DNA of 64,000 nt from Thermodesulfobacteriaceae bacterium (GTDB taxonomy: Bacteria; Desulfobacterota; Thermodesulfobacteria; Thermodesulfobacteriales; Thermodesulfatatoraceae): contig WGCA01000016.1 of assembly GCA_015494065.1 (NCBI GenBank), forward strand, positions 62,001 to 126,000, read 5' to 3'. This document shows, piece after piece, positions 36,149 through 45,019 of the stretch (position 1 is its first letter; every line of letters begins with the position of its first letter). The position numbers and the translations under genes were made by a program. The notes below the pieces were generated by a model. That model ran no database searches, had not been told where the DNA came from, and saw nothing but the letters and a program-made list of their open reading frames with translations.

Positions 36149-37989
36149 GAGCTTGAACCCTGCCCTTCAAAATAAAAACGTAAAAACTTACCGGCCAAGG
36201 GGGCGGCGGCTGAGCCGCCGTGTCCTCCGTGTTCTACGAATACCACCAAGACGAGTTCTGGTTTTTCTGCCGGAGCAAAGGCCATAAACCAGGCGTGGTC
36301 TCTCTTGAGATAAGGCAATTTTTCACTCTTAATCCGCCTTTTCATCCCTACCACCTGGGCCGTACCGGTTTTGCCACCTACGGTTATTTTTTTGAGCCGG
36401 GCCGCCCGTCCTGTGCCGTGTTCCCCGTTGACCGCCGCCACCAGGCCCTTTTTTAGCCACCGCAGGGTCTGGGCCGTGGCGGGTAATTTCCCCTCCTCAG
36501 CCGGGCCTTCCTCTCGCCAGACCTCTCCGTAAGCATCCAATATTTGCTGGACGTACCAGGGTTTGAAGAGGCGGCCGCCGTTGACCAGGGCGGCCAGAAA
36601 TTTGGCCAATTGTAGCGGGGTAACCGTGAGGGCTCCCTGACCTATAGCGACGTTTAAGGTCTCCCCTTTTTGCCAGGGGACTTTAAAAACCTTCAGTTTC
36701 CAGGACCTATCGGGGACCAAACCTGCCTTCTCTCCCGGGATACCCAGGCCCGTGGGACGGCCAAAACCACAAGCCCGGGCCACCTGGGAGAGGGTATCAA
36801 TGCCTACCGCCTCCCCAAGCTGGTAAAAATAGGTATCACAGGAAACCTCTATGGCCTCTACCAAAGATACCTTGCCGTGGCCTCCCGGACGCCAACACCG
36901 GAAAAGTCTCCGGCCCAAGCGGTAATAACCCGGGCAAAAGATCACCTTCTGCGGGGTAACAACCCCCTTTTCTAAGGCCGCCAAGGCCGTGACCAGCTTG
37001 AAAGTAGAGCCAGGATGATACGGCAAAAGGGCCTTGTTGAGTAAGGGATGTTTTACGTCTTGGTTAATTTTTCTCCATTCCTCATGAGAGAAACCCTCTA
37101 AAAAATGGGCTGGATCCAGCCCGGGAGCACTTACCAAGGCCAGCAGCCTTCCATCACGGGGATCAAGGAGCACCATAGCCCCGGAACGCCCTGCAAGCAG
37201 CCCATAAAGTTTGCGTTCAAAGACGCTATCCACCGTTAACACCAGCGATTTCCCTATCTGGGGGGCCTCTTCGGCCACCACCCTCCTTATCCGCCCCCGG
37301 GCGTCTACCTCCACCAAACGGCGCCCCTTTTTGCCCCGCAAGTATTGCTCGAACTGGGCCTCGACCCCGGCCCGTCCCAAGAAATCGCTGGCCTCAAACC
37401 CCAAAGAGGCAAGCCTTTTAAGTTCGGAAGCATTGATCCGGGAGACGTAACCTAGGAGATGAAAACCGGCCTCCCCCAAAGGATAATACCTTTTGGGCTC
37501 GACCCGGATTTCAACCCCCGGCAGAAAAAAACGCCTGGCCGCTATCTTGGCCACCAAATCTCGGTCCAGATCTTCTTTGAGGAGAACCGGATTCCCCAGG
37601 GAACCGCGTCTTAAGACCAAATAGCGCTGCTTAAGCCCAGGAAATTCCTCTCCCAGAAGCTCAGCCAGGCGCTTTAACACCTTATCTCCCTGCGTCCCTT
37701 TTACCGTCCTGGGATCTACAAAAAGGGAAAAAGACGGGGTATTTCCCGCCAAAAGGAGCCCCCGGCGGTCATAAATATTGCCTCGGGGGGCTGCCAGGGT
37801 AATAACCTTAAGGCTCCTTTTACGGGCCAGTTCCCGGTAATAAGGGCCCTTGATGATCTGTAAAAAAAGGAGCTTTAACCACAAACCCAAAAAGGCCAAA
37901 AAAAGGAACACCATTATCCAGCGCAAACGCTGGACAAAAAGCTCATCAATATCTGACTTAGTTCTCTTTAATTGATATCTGGAAAACAT
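36145..37989 (-). CDS. mrdA: Penicillin-binding protein 2 (peptidoglycan transpeptidase)
   Basis: 614 residues. A membrane anchor (about 28-50), a pedestal domain and the transpeptidase domain follow. Active-site motifs: HPGSTFKLVTAL with the acylated serine, SCDTYFYQ, and GGKTGTAQ. PBP2 cross-links new wall during elongation and works with RodA, the next gene. The 5' end overlaps mreD by 32 bases. Confidence 0.95.
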   Translation of the reverse strand: MFSRYQLKRTKSDIDELFVQRLRWIMVFLFLAFLGLWLKLLFLQIIKGPYYRELARKRSLKVITLAAPRGNIYDRRGLLLAGNTPSFSLFVDPRTVKGTQGDKVLKRLAELLGEEFPGLKQRYLVLRRGSLGNPVLLKEDLDRDLVAKIAARRFFLPGVEIRVEPKRYYPLGEAGFHLLGYVSRINASELKRLASLGFEASDFLGRAGVEAQFEQYLRGKKGRRLVEVDARGRIRRVVAEEAPQIGKSLVLTVDSVFERKLYGLLAGRSGAMVLLDPRDGRLLALVSAPGLDPAHFLEGFSHEEWRKINQDVKHPLLNKALLPYHPGSTFKLVTALAALEKGVVTPQKVIFCPGYYRLGRRLFRCWRPGGHGKVSLVEAIEVSCDTYFYQLGEAVGIDTLSQVARACGFGRPTGLGIPGEKAGLVPDRSWKLKVFKVPWQKGETLNVAIGQGALTVTPLQLAKFLAALVNGGRLFKPWYVQQILDAYGEVWREEGPAEEGKLPATAQTLRWLKKGLVAAVNGEHGTGRAARLKKITVGGKTGTAQVVGMKRRIKSEKLPYLKRDHAWFMAFAPAEKPELVLVVFVEHGGHGGSAAAPLAGKFLRFYFEGQGSSS

Positions 37990-38461
37990 CTTTCATAAAG
38001 GAAACTTGACAAAATGACCAACATAAAAAACCCCAAAACAGCGTAAATAAACAAAATTTTCCTACAAAATAAAAACTATAAACCGGCAAAGACAGTTCAA
38101 AAACCAGGGGTAGGAACCAGAGCCTTAAAATTTCACAAAGAACAATGGTGAAAATGAGACTGATAAGGGCTGGGAAAAAACCTTTTAAAGCGAGTTTTTT
38201 AGCAAATTGATAAAAAATAAACAGGGAAACAAAATAGGCTATTACCGTAACCCCCGGAATAAGGGAAGAAAAAACATCCACTACCAAACCACAAATTAAA
38301 ACCAAAAAAAGATACAGTAATAAATGAAGACGCCAAAACATCCCCCCGAGAAGAAAAGGGAAAAAGGGGTCAAAGGAAAAATGTAGCCCCAGGAAAGACA
38401 GCCACTGGTAAAACCAGAATATGACAAACAAAGATAGGCCAAAAATCAGATCTTTTTTCAT
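37958..38461 (-). CDS. mreD: Rod shape-determining protein MreD
   Basis: 167 residues, nearly all hydrophobic, with about five membrane helices (for example FGLSLFVIFWFYQWLSFL and LHLLLYLFLVLICGLVVDVF). The sequence is poorly conserved in this family, so the call rests on size, topology and position between mreC and mrdA. Codons are visibly richer in A and T than in the flanking genes, as is common for genes of membrane proteins rich in Phe and Ile. Confidence 0.85.
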   Translation of the reverse strand: MKKDLIFGLSLFVIFWFYQWLSFLGLHFSFDPFFPFLLGGMFWRLHLLLYLFLVLICGLVVDVFSSLIPGVTVIAYFVSLFIFYQFAKKLALKGFFPALISLIFTIVLCEILRLWFLPLVFELSLPVYSFYFVGKFCLFTLFWGFLCWSFCQVSFMKDVFQISIKEN

Positions 38462-39309
38462 TTAAGACGCACTCTTAAAAGCACCAAAACTTCTTCTAAT
38501 TTTTGAAAATCAACGGCAGGCCTTACTTCTATGGGGCGGAAAAGGCCTTTGATACGTCCTGGATAAATCTTGACCACCCTCCCCAAAAGGAGCCCTTTGG
38601 GAAAGATCCCGTCAAGTCCGGAAGTAACGATGAGGTCGTTTTCGCGTACGTCTGCTTCTGCAGAAACGTAATCCAGCAAACAAAGCTCTTTCCCCTGTCC
38701 CCTCAGCAGGCCCCTTTCCCGCGACCTCTGCACCAAGGCGTCTACGGCAAAGGAAGGATCGGTAAGCAAAAGGACCTTAGCGTAATGTCTTTCCACCGCT
38801 ACCACCTGGCCCACCACGCCAGCGGGCCCGTATGGGGTATAGGCCAGGACCGGCATTTCTGGAAGGATATTATCGTCTAAACCCCTGTCTATTAAGATTA
38901 AGCCCTGCCAGCTGCCCAGGGGTTTCCCGACCACGTGGGCCACTACCGGGGCTTGACCGTGGAGATCCCGTGCGACTCTCAAAAGTTTGCGCAAGCGCTG
39001 GTTTTCATAAAAGGCCTCTTTGACCCGGGCCAGCTCCGCTTCAAGGTAAGAGACCTTCTGGCGCAGCTTTTCATTTTCTTCTTCCACCCCGACGAGAAAG
39101 AGATATTTCTGCCAGAACTTGCGCAGACCAAGCCCGCCCAAAGCGGCACTTTTGCTAACCGGCCCCGCTCCCTTCAAGACGATCCTTTCCCCCAGTGAGA
39201 GACGGGAAGGCCCTTTGAGGCCGGCGTAGATCAAGACCAACACGGCTAACCCTGAAAATAGCAGCAGGAGGTTTAAAAAGATTTTCTTGCGTGGGGTCTT
39301 AAACGGCAC
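38458..39309 (-). CDS. mreC: Rod shape-determining protein MreC
   Basis: 283 residues from a GTG start. One N-terminal membrane helix (LNLLLLFSGLAVLVLIYAGL), a coiled coil (EENEKLRQKVSYLEAELARVKEA, in part) and the periplasmic beta domain (GKPLGSWQGLILIDRG, VAVERHYAKVLLLTDPSFAVDA) match MreC, which organises the elongasome outside the membrane. Overlaps mreD by four bases and lies four bases after mreB. Confidence 0.93.
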   Translation of the reverse strand: MPFKTPRKKIFLNLLLLFSGLAVLVLIYAGLKGPSRLSLGERIVLKGAGPVSKSAALGGLGLRKFWQKYLFLVGVEEENEKLRQKVSYLEAELARVKEAFYENQRLRKLLRVARDLHGQAPVVAHVVGKPLGSWQGLILIDRGLDDNILPEMPVLAYTPYGPAGVVGQVVAVERHYAKVLLLTDPSFAVDALVQRSRERGLLRGQGKELCLLDYVSAEADVRENDLIVTSGLDGIFPKGLLLGRVVKIYPGRIKGLFRPIEVRPAVDFQKLEEVLVLLRVRLK

Positions 39310-39313
39310 AGAT

Positions 39314-40400
<1,087 letters not shown>

Positions 40401-40445
40401 CTGCCCCGCTCTTATTTTGACAGAGAGAAGGAGAGGAGGAGAAAG

Positions 40446-41249
40446 ATGGTACGTTTGCCTGCCGTTGCTGGACGATTCTATGAGGCCGATCCATCCCTCT
40501 TGAGGAGGGAGATTGAGGCTTACCTTGTCCCCGGACTTCCCAAAGAGGAAGCGATCGCGGCGGTCTGTCCCCACGCGGGGTACATGTATTCCGGCCACGT
40601 AGCCGGGGCTGTCTACAGCCGTATTATCATTCCCGACCAAGTGGTCATTTTGGGCCCCAATCATACGGGGCTTGGGGCGCCGGCGGCCATTATGACCCGA
40701 GGGGAATGGCAAATGCCCTTCGGCCCGGTCCCCATCGCCAGCAAGTTGGCCACCCGTATACTAAGTTTAAGCCAGGTACTGGAAGACGACCCGGAAGCCC
40801 ACCTTTATGAGCATTCCCTAGAGGTTCAGGTTCCCTTTCTCCAGTATTTAAACCCCAGAATCTCCATCGTCCCTATTTGCCTTTCTGTTCTTCCCCTGGA
40901 AGACCTGGAAGACATCGGGCTAGCCATCGCTCGGGCCGTCTCTGAGGCCGAAGCCCCCACCCTCTTGGTAGCCAGCACCGATATGAGTCACTATATCCCC
41001 CACGAAGTGGCCAAGGCCAAAGACGCCCTGGCCATCGAAAGGATCCTCCTTCTGGATCATTTAGGGCTGCTAGAGGTAGTAAAGAGGGAGCGGATCAGCA
41101 TGTGTGGGGTGTACCCCACCGCGGCCACGATAGTGGCAGCCAGGGCTCTGGGCGCCAGAAAAGGAGAATTGGTAAAGTACGCCACCTCGGGAGAGGTCTC
41201 AGGAGATTTTTATCAGGTGGTGGGTTACGCCGGCATCATAATCCGTTAA
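40446..41249 (+). CDS. MEMO1-family protein (AmmeMemoRadiSam system protein B)
   Basis: 267 residues from the ATG at 40446, which has GGAGGAG in front; the open frame extends further upstream but into mreB. Family motifs: RLPAVAGRFYEADP at the start, CPHAGYMYSGHVAGAVY, VVILGPNHTGLG, EHSLEVQVPFLQYL and STDMSHYIP. The fold resembles class III dioxygenases. In many bacteria it occurs with an AMMECR1-domain protein and a radical SAM enzyme; neither is adjacent here. Its molecular role is unsettled. gltX follows 30 bases later. Confidence 0.9.
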   Translation: MVRLPAVAGRFYEADPSLLRREIEAYLVPGLPKEEAIAAVCPHAGYMYSGHVAGAVYSRIIIPDQVVILGPNHTGLGAPAAIMTRGEWQMPFGPVPIASKLATRILSLSQVLEDDPEAHLYEHSLEVQVPFLQYLNPRISIVPICLSVLPLEDLEDIGLAIARAVSEAEAPTLLVASTDMSHYIPHEVAKAKDALAIERILLLDHLGLLEVVKRERISMCGVYPTAATIVAARALGARKGELVKYATSGEVSGDFYQVVGYAGIIIR

Positions 41250-41279
41250 AATAGGCCCCCTAAGTAAAAGGGGATAGTC

Positions 41280-42695
41280 ATGAGCAAGGTGAAGACCCGT
41301 TTTCCGCCAAGCCCGACAGGACACCTCCATTTGGGTGGGGCCCGTACCGCGCTATTTAACTGGCTTTTTGCCAGACACCACGGGGGTGTCTTCCTCCTGC
41401 GTTTTGAAGACACGGACCGGGAAAGAAGTCGACAGGAATACGTGGATTCCATCAAAGAGGCCCTGGAATGGCTTGAGCTCTTTTGGGACGAAGGTCCTTA
41501 TTTTCAAACGGAGCGGCTTGAAATTTACGCCCAATTTGCCCAGAAACTGGTAGAGGAAGGTAAGGCCTATTACTGCGAATGTCCCCCGGAAGTTTTGGAA
41601 CAAAAGAGAAAGAAGGCCCTGGCTGAGGGACGCAAACCCAAATACGACGGGACCTGCCGGGAAAAAGGCCTGGGGCCGGGGCCCGGCCGTGTCCTGAGAT
41701 TTAAATGTCCCCAGATAGGGACTACCGTGGTAGAAGACCTCATCCGGGGGCCGGTTGCCTTTGATCATCAGGAACTAGACGATTTCGTACTCATGCGCCC
41801 CGACGGCACCCCCACCTATCAGTTCGCGGTGGTGGTAGACGACTTGACCATGGGGATCACCCACGTCATCCGGGGTGACGACCACCTCTCCAACACCCCC
41901 AAACAAATCCTCCTCTTTGAAGCCTTGGGGGCCACCCCTCCTAAATACGCCCACGTACCCATGATCCTTGGGCCCGACGGGACAAGACTTTCCAAACGGC
42001 ACGGAGCCTTGTCGATCCTGGCGTACCGTGACGAAGGCTATCTCCCCCAGGCCATGCGTAATTACCTGGTACGTTTGGGGTGGTCATACGGCGATCAGGA
42101 AATTTTCAGCCTGGAAGAAATGATCGAGAAATTTGATCTTTCCCGGGTTTCCAAATCCCCGGCCCGCTTTGATCCGGACAAACTGCTGGCCCTCAACGCC
42201 CATTACCTCCGCCAGGAACCTACGGAACGTTTGGCGCAGCTGGTGCGTCCTTTCTTGAAAAACCTGGGAGTTGAGCCTCCGGCCCCGCAAGACCCGAAAT
42301 TTTTAAAGGCCGTGGAGACCGTAAAACCCAGGGCCCGCACCCTCAAAGAGATGGCCCAGATGATGCTCTTTTACTTCGTCCCAGAAATTGCTTACGAGGA
42401 AAAGGCGGCCCGCAAGTTTTTGACCAGAAAAATCGTGCCTATATTGGCCGAATTAATCAAAGAACTCGAAAATTTGCCCTCTTTTGAGGAAGGAGACCTG
42501 GAAAGGCTGTTTCGGGGACTTGCCGAAAAACACCAACTTAAACTAAAACACATTGCGCAACCTGTCCGCGTAGCGCTTACCGGGCGTACGGTAAGCCCCG
42601 GCCTTTTTGAAATTATGGACGTTTTAGGCCGGGAGACGGTCCTTAAACGTCTCAGAAAGGCCCTAGAATACGCCAAGGAGGCCCCAGATGGGTGA
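41280..42695 (+). CDS. gltX: Glutamyl-tRNA synthetase
   Basis: 471 residues. Class I signatures: PSPTGHLHLGGARTALFNW (the HIGH region) and TRLSKRHGA (the KMSKS region). It charges tRNA-Glu, and perhaps also tRNA-Gln in organisms that use the amidotransferase route; sequence alone does not settle which. A cysteine-containing segment YYCECPP with a later GTCRE sits where the zinc site of some GluRS is found. Its last codons overlap the start of the small membrane protein gene by eight bases. Confidence 0.95.
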   Translation: MSKVKTRFPPSPTGHLHLGGARTALFNWLFARHHGGVFLLRFEDTDRERSRQEYVDSIKEALEWLELFWDEGPYFQTERLEIYAQFAQKLVEEGKAYYCECPPEVLEQKRKKALAEGRKPKYDGTCREKGLGPGPGRVLRFKCPQIGTTVVEDLIRGPVAFDHQELDDFVLMRPDGTPTYQFAVVVDDLTMGITHVIRGDDHLSNTPKQILLFEALGATPPKYAHVPMILGPDGTRLSKRHGALSILAYRDEGYLPQAMRNYLVRLGWSYGDQEIFSLEEMIEKFDLSRVSKSPARFDPDKLLALNAHYLRQEPTERLAQLVRPFLKNLGVEPPAPQDPKFLKAVETVKPRARTLKEMAQMMLFYFVPEIAYEEKAARKFLTRKIVPILAELIKELENLPSFEEGDLERLFRGLAEKHQLKLKHIAQPVRVALTGRTVSPGLFEIMDVLGRETVLKRLRKALEYAKEAPDG

Positions 42696-42831
42696 TATCG
42701 TAGCGATCGTTTTGGTAGTGGTAGGCTGGATCCTGATTAACCGGGTAGTGTTGCCCAAACTAGGGGTGCCAACCTGAATGTCGCCTACTTGCTCGCTGGA
42801 CAAGCGGGGCCAAAAGAAGAAAAAGGGTTAA
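42688..42831 (+). CDS. Candidate small membrane selenoprotein (in-frame TGA read as selenocysteine)
   Basis: The ATG at 42688 has an excellent AAGGAGG and overlaps gltX by eight bases. It encodes 29 residues, one membrane helix (IVAIVLVVVGWILI) then NRVVLPKLGVPT, followed by TGA at 42775-42777. The same frame continues for 17 codons (MSPTCSLDKRGQKKKKG) to TAA at 42829-42831. With TGA as selenocysteine, the 47-residue product has a U-M-S-P-T-C motif, a possible redox pair, in a basic cytosolic tail. A SECIS-like hairpin follows the TGA. The TAA overlaps the convergent gene's stop by four bases, as in three other convergent pairs here. The alternative is a plain 29-residue membrane peptide. The gene itself is likely; selenocysteine is inference. 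Confidence 0.55.
42775..42811 (+). promoter_or_regulatory. SECIS-like hairpin after the in-frame TGA
   Basis: CTCGC (42792-42796) pairs with GCGGG (42804-42808, one G-U pair) around the seven-base loop TGGACAA. The loop begins 20 bases after the TGA and has a G at its second position, which fits the loose bacterial SECIS rules (loop 16-37 bases downstream, G in the first two loop bases). A second pairing, CTTG/CAAG, overlaps it. Bacterial SECIS elements are weakly conserved, so this is support, not proof. Confidence 0.4.
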
Positions 42832-43121
42832 TCCTCGCTTTCTTTGGTCAAGGATTCCACCGCGGTCGGATAGAGATGGAAATGAACGGTCTGGCCGCGG
42901 TCAACCGCTAACAAGGTGGTAGAGACCCGGAATTCCTTACCGATTATTTCTCCCTCCTTCAACCAGAAAAAACCGTCTTTGTAGGCCTCAAAAATCCCTT
43001 CGTAACGGGTTCCCGCCCGGGACTGGATAACTATCTTCTGCCCCTTCAGTTTCTCGAAGAGACTCTGGGGTTCCTGGGGCTTTTCGTTCTTCTTGAGGAC
43101 AATCCTCTTTTTGGGTTTCAT
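42828..43121 (-). CDS. Small Sm/Hfq-like fold protein (unnamed)
   Basis: 97 residues. After a basic tail (MKPKKRIVLKKNEKP), residues ~20-85 have an Sm-like pattern: FEKLKGQKIVIQSRAG, then YEGIFEAYKDGFFWLKEG as the Sm1 strands, and LAVDRGQTVHFHLYP as a possible Sm2 motif. Sm-fold proteins usually form rings that bind RNA; Hfq is the bacterial example. The sequence is not Hfq itself (no YKHAI-type end) and I do not know a name for it. It lies eight residues' worth of DNA from a GNAT gene on the same strand and converges on the small selenoprotein candidate with overlapping stops. Confidence 0.65.
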   Translation of the reverse strand: MKPKKRIVLKKNEKPQEPQSLFEKLKGQKIVIQSRAGTRYEGIFEAYKDGFFWLKEGEIIGKEFRVSTTLLAVDRGQTVHFHLYPTAVESLTKESED

Positions 43122-43134
43122 AAAAAACCTCTCG

Positions 43135-43629
43135 TCATTCGTTTTCTTTTAGAAGCCTCTTTCGGAGCTCGTACGCTGCGAGACCGGAAGGGTAGTAATT
43201 CTCTATCTTTTTTATAACCTTAAAACCCGTCCTTTTAAAGAGAGAAAGGGCGGGCTCATTTTCGCAGCCCACGTGGGCCCGAAGGGTCAGGTAACCGGCG
43301 GCCAGAGCCCGAGCCTCCGCCCAGCGGAGCATCTTTTTGGCCAAGCCCTTTCCCCGGGCCTCAGGACTTACGTAAATGGCCATTACGTCAACGGTGGCCC
43401 GGAAATAAGAGGGAAAAAGTGGCCCCAAAAAAATAAAGCCGGTTTTGGTTCCGTCTATTTCAAGGACCATGACCTCGATCCAGGGATCAGTTAACCACCC
43501 ATTTATTATTTCGACGTAAGGGCCAAATTTTTCAAAAACCCGGCTGGCGTCTAGGATAAAAGCTCTGTCCGCCGGTCTTACCCGCCTCAGGGTGGCGGTT
43601 GACTTTCCGGGCGTAAAAAAGTTAGACAT
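43135..43629 (-). CDS. GNAT-family N-acetyltransferase
   Basis: 164 residues. The acetyl-CoA loop is IYVSPEARGKGLAKKML (motif A, Q/RxxGxG/A as ARGKGLA), followed by the motif B helix (NEPALSLFKRTGFKVIKKIENYY). The layout fits RimI-like acetyltransferases, but the substrate is unknown. It starts 29 bases from the divergent metallohydrolase and is followed by the Sm-like gene 13 bases later, so the two are probably one transcript. Confidence 0.85.
   Translation of the reverse strand: MSNFFTPGKSTATLRRVRPADRAFILDASRVFEKFGPYVEIINGWLTDPWIEVMVLEIDGTKTGFIFLGPLFPSYFRATVDVMAIYVSPEARGKGLAKKMLRWAEARALAAGYLTLRAHVGCENEPALSLFKRTGFKVIKKIENYYPSGLAAYELRKRLLKENE
43599..43628 (+). promoter_or_regulatory. Candidate promoter of the metallohydrolase-mobB pair
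   Basis: TTGACT (43599-43604) is followed after 18 bases by TAGACA (43623-43628), 30 bases before the start codon. The -35 matches five of six positions; the -10 box is weak. It lies within the 5' end of the divergent acetyltransferase gene. Confidence 0.3.
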
Positions 43630-43658
43630 TTAAATAAATTCCTCTAAGGGGTTTTGCC

Positions 43659-44354
43659 ATGAAGATCACTTTTTACGGCCACGCCACTTTCAAGATAATA
43701 ACCCCGGAAGGGATACGCATCCTCATCGACCCCTGGCTTAATAACCCCCAAAGTCCGGAAGAAAAGGACCTCGGCCCTTACGACCTGATCCTGATCACCC
43801 ACGCCCACGGAGACCACCTGGGAAACGTCTTAGAACTGGCTCGCACCGCCACCACCGAGGTGATCGCCATTCACGAAATCCAGCAATATCTCCTGGCCCA
43901 CGGGATACCTAACGTAACGGGCATGAACATAGGGGGCAGCTACCGCACCAAGGGGCTCACCATCACCATGGTCCAAGCCCTTCATAGTTCTTCTATTCAG
44001 GAAGACGAAGCCTTGATTTACGGGGGAGACCCGGCGGGTTTTGTGGTGCGCCTGGAAGACGGGCGCGCTTTTTACCACGCCGGAGATACAGGGCTATTTT
44101 ACGACATGAAACTCATCGGTGAGCTCTATCAGCCCGAAGTGGCCTTTTTGCCCATCGGGGACCACTACGTCATGGGGCCCAGGGAAGCCGCTAAAGCCTG
44201 TGCCCTTCTCCGCCCCAAGTTGGTCATCCCCATGCATTTCGGCACCTTCCCCTTACTTACCGGAACACCGGAAAAGTTTGCTCAATACCTAAAAGAATTT
44301 GCCCCAGAAGTGGAGCTTAAAGTCTTGGCACCTGGGGAAACGATCGAGTGGTAA
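43659..44354 (+). CDS. UPF0173 metal-dependent hydrolase (beta-lactamase fold)
   Basis: 231 residues. The metallo-beta-lactamase motifs are GHATFKI, DPWLNNP, THAHGDHLGN, YHAGDTGLFYDM and IPMHFGTFP. This family (UPF0173, related to UlaG-like hydrolases) has no settled substrate. AAGGGG precedes the ATG. The TAA stop overlaps the mobB ATG by one base (TAATG), so the two are coupled. Confidence 0.9.
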   Translation: MKITFYGHATFKIITPEGIRILIDPWLNNPQSPEEKDLGPYDLILITHAHGDHLGNVLELARTATTEVIAIHEIQQYLLAHGIPNVTGMNIGGSYRTKGLTITMVQALHSSSIQEDEALIYGGDPAGFVVRLEDGRAFYHAGDTGLFYDMKLIGELYQPEVAFLPIGDHYVMGPREAAKACALLRPKLVIPMHFGTFPLLTGTPEKFAQYLKEFAPEVELKVLAPGETIEW

Positions 44355-45019
44355 TGCCTTTTGCGGTAAGTTTTGTCGGCTTCCATAACACGGGCAAAAC
44401 CACGCTTTTGGCCGTGGTTGCCAAGGAATTGATGGCCCGGGGGCTGAAGGTCGGGGCCCTTAAATCTTCCAAGGAAGAAAGGCCCCATTTAGAACGCCAG
44501 GGGGCGGATACCGAAATCTTTTGGGCCGCCGGGGTCCAAAAAGTTGCGTTTTGGGGGGCCAAAGAAGGTCTTTTGCGCTACCACGTGCCAGAAAAAGACG
44601 ACTTCAGTTTCTGGTATTACCTGAACCGCTTTTTCCCGGAAGAAGAAATCGTCCTCTGTGAGGGCTTCAAAAACATAAGGAGTCTGCCCAAACTGGAAAT
44701 CGTAAGCTCTGACGGTCCTGAACCCCTTTTTAAAAAGGGGCTCCCCGGGCTTATCGCGGTCATCAGCCCCGAAAAACTCCAGACGAGACTCCCGGTCCTG
44801 CCTCCTGACCCGAAACAGATAGCCGCCTTTATCTTAGAAAGGAGGCCCCAAAGGGAGGCCCCGGCCAAATTATTGGTGGACGGAAAACCCGTTGGTCTTA
44901 CCCGTTTTGTCGCCAAGGCCCTGGCAGAATCCGTAAAAGGCTTTGTCAAAACGTTGCGCGGAGTAAAGGACCCAAAGGTGATCGAATTAAGGATTGATTC
45001 TTTCGAAGACCAGGGCTAA
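44354..45019 (+). CDS. mobB: Molybdopterin-guanine dinucleotide biosynthesis protein MobB
   Basis: 221 residues from the ATG at 44354; a GTG two codons earlier is possible. The P-loop GFHNTGKTTL and the GALKSSKEERPHLERQGADTE-type segment (in part) define MobB, a GTP-binding accessory for making the guanylated molybdenum cofactor. A C-terminal domain of about 55 residues (LLVDGKPVGLTRFVAKALA, then VKDPKVIELRID) extends beyond E. coli MobB and is seen in related sulfate reducers. It implies molybdo- or tungsto-enzymes. It overlaps the convergent thyX by 33 bases. Confidence 0.88.
   Translation: MPFAVSFVGFHNTGKTTLLAVVAKELMARGLKVGALKSSKEERPHLERQGADTEIFWAAGVQKVAFWGAKEGLLRYHVPEKDDFSFWYYLNRFFPEEEIVLCEGFKNIRSLPKLEIVSSDGPEPLFKKGLPGLIAVISPEKLQTRLPVLPPDPKQIAAFILERRPQREAPAKLLVDGKPVGLTRFVAKALAESVKGFVKTLRGVKDPKVIELRIDSFEDQG

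Noticed and set aside
40420..40446. TTGACA at about 40424 as a promoter for the MEMO1-family gene
   Set aside because: The sequence 17 bases later is the purine-rich ribosome binding site and start codon, with no -10 box.
42688..42777. Treating the small gene after gltX only as a 29-residue peptide
   Set aside because: The open frame past TGA, the hairpin, the U-x4-C spacing and the overlapping convergent stop all argue for read-through; I kept the short form as the alternative, not the main call.
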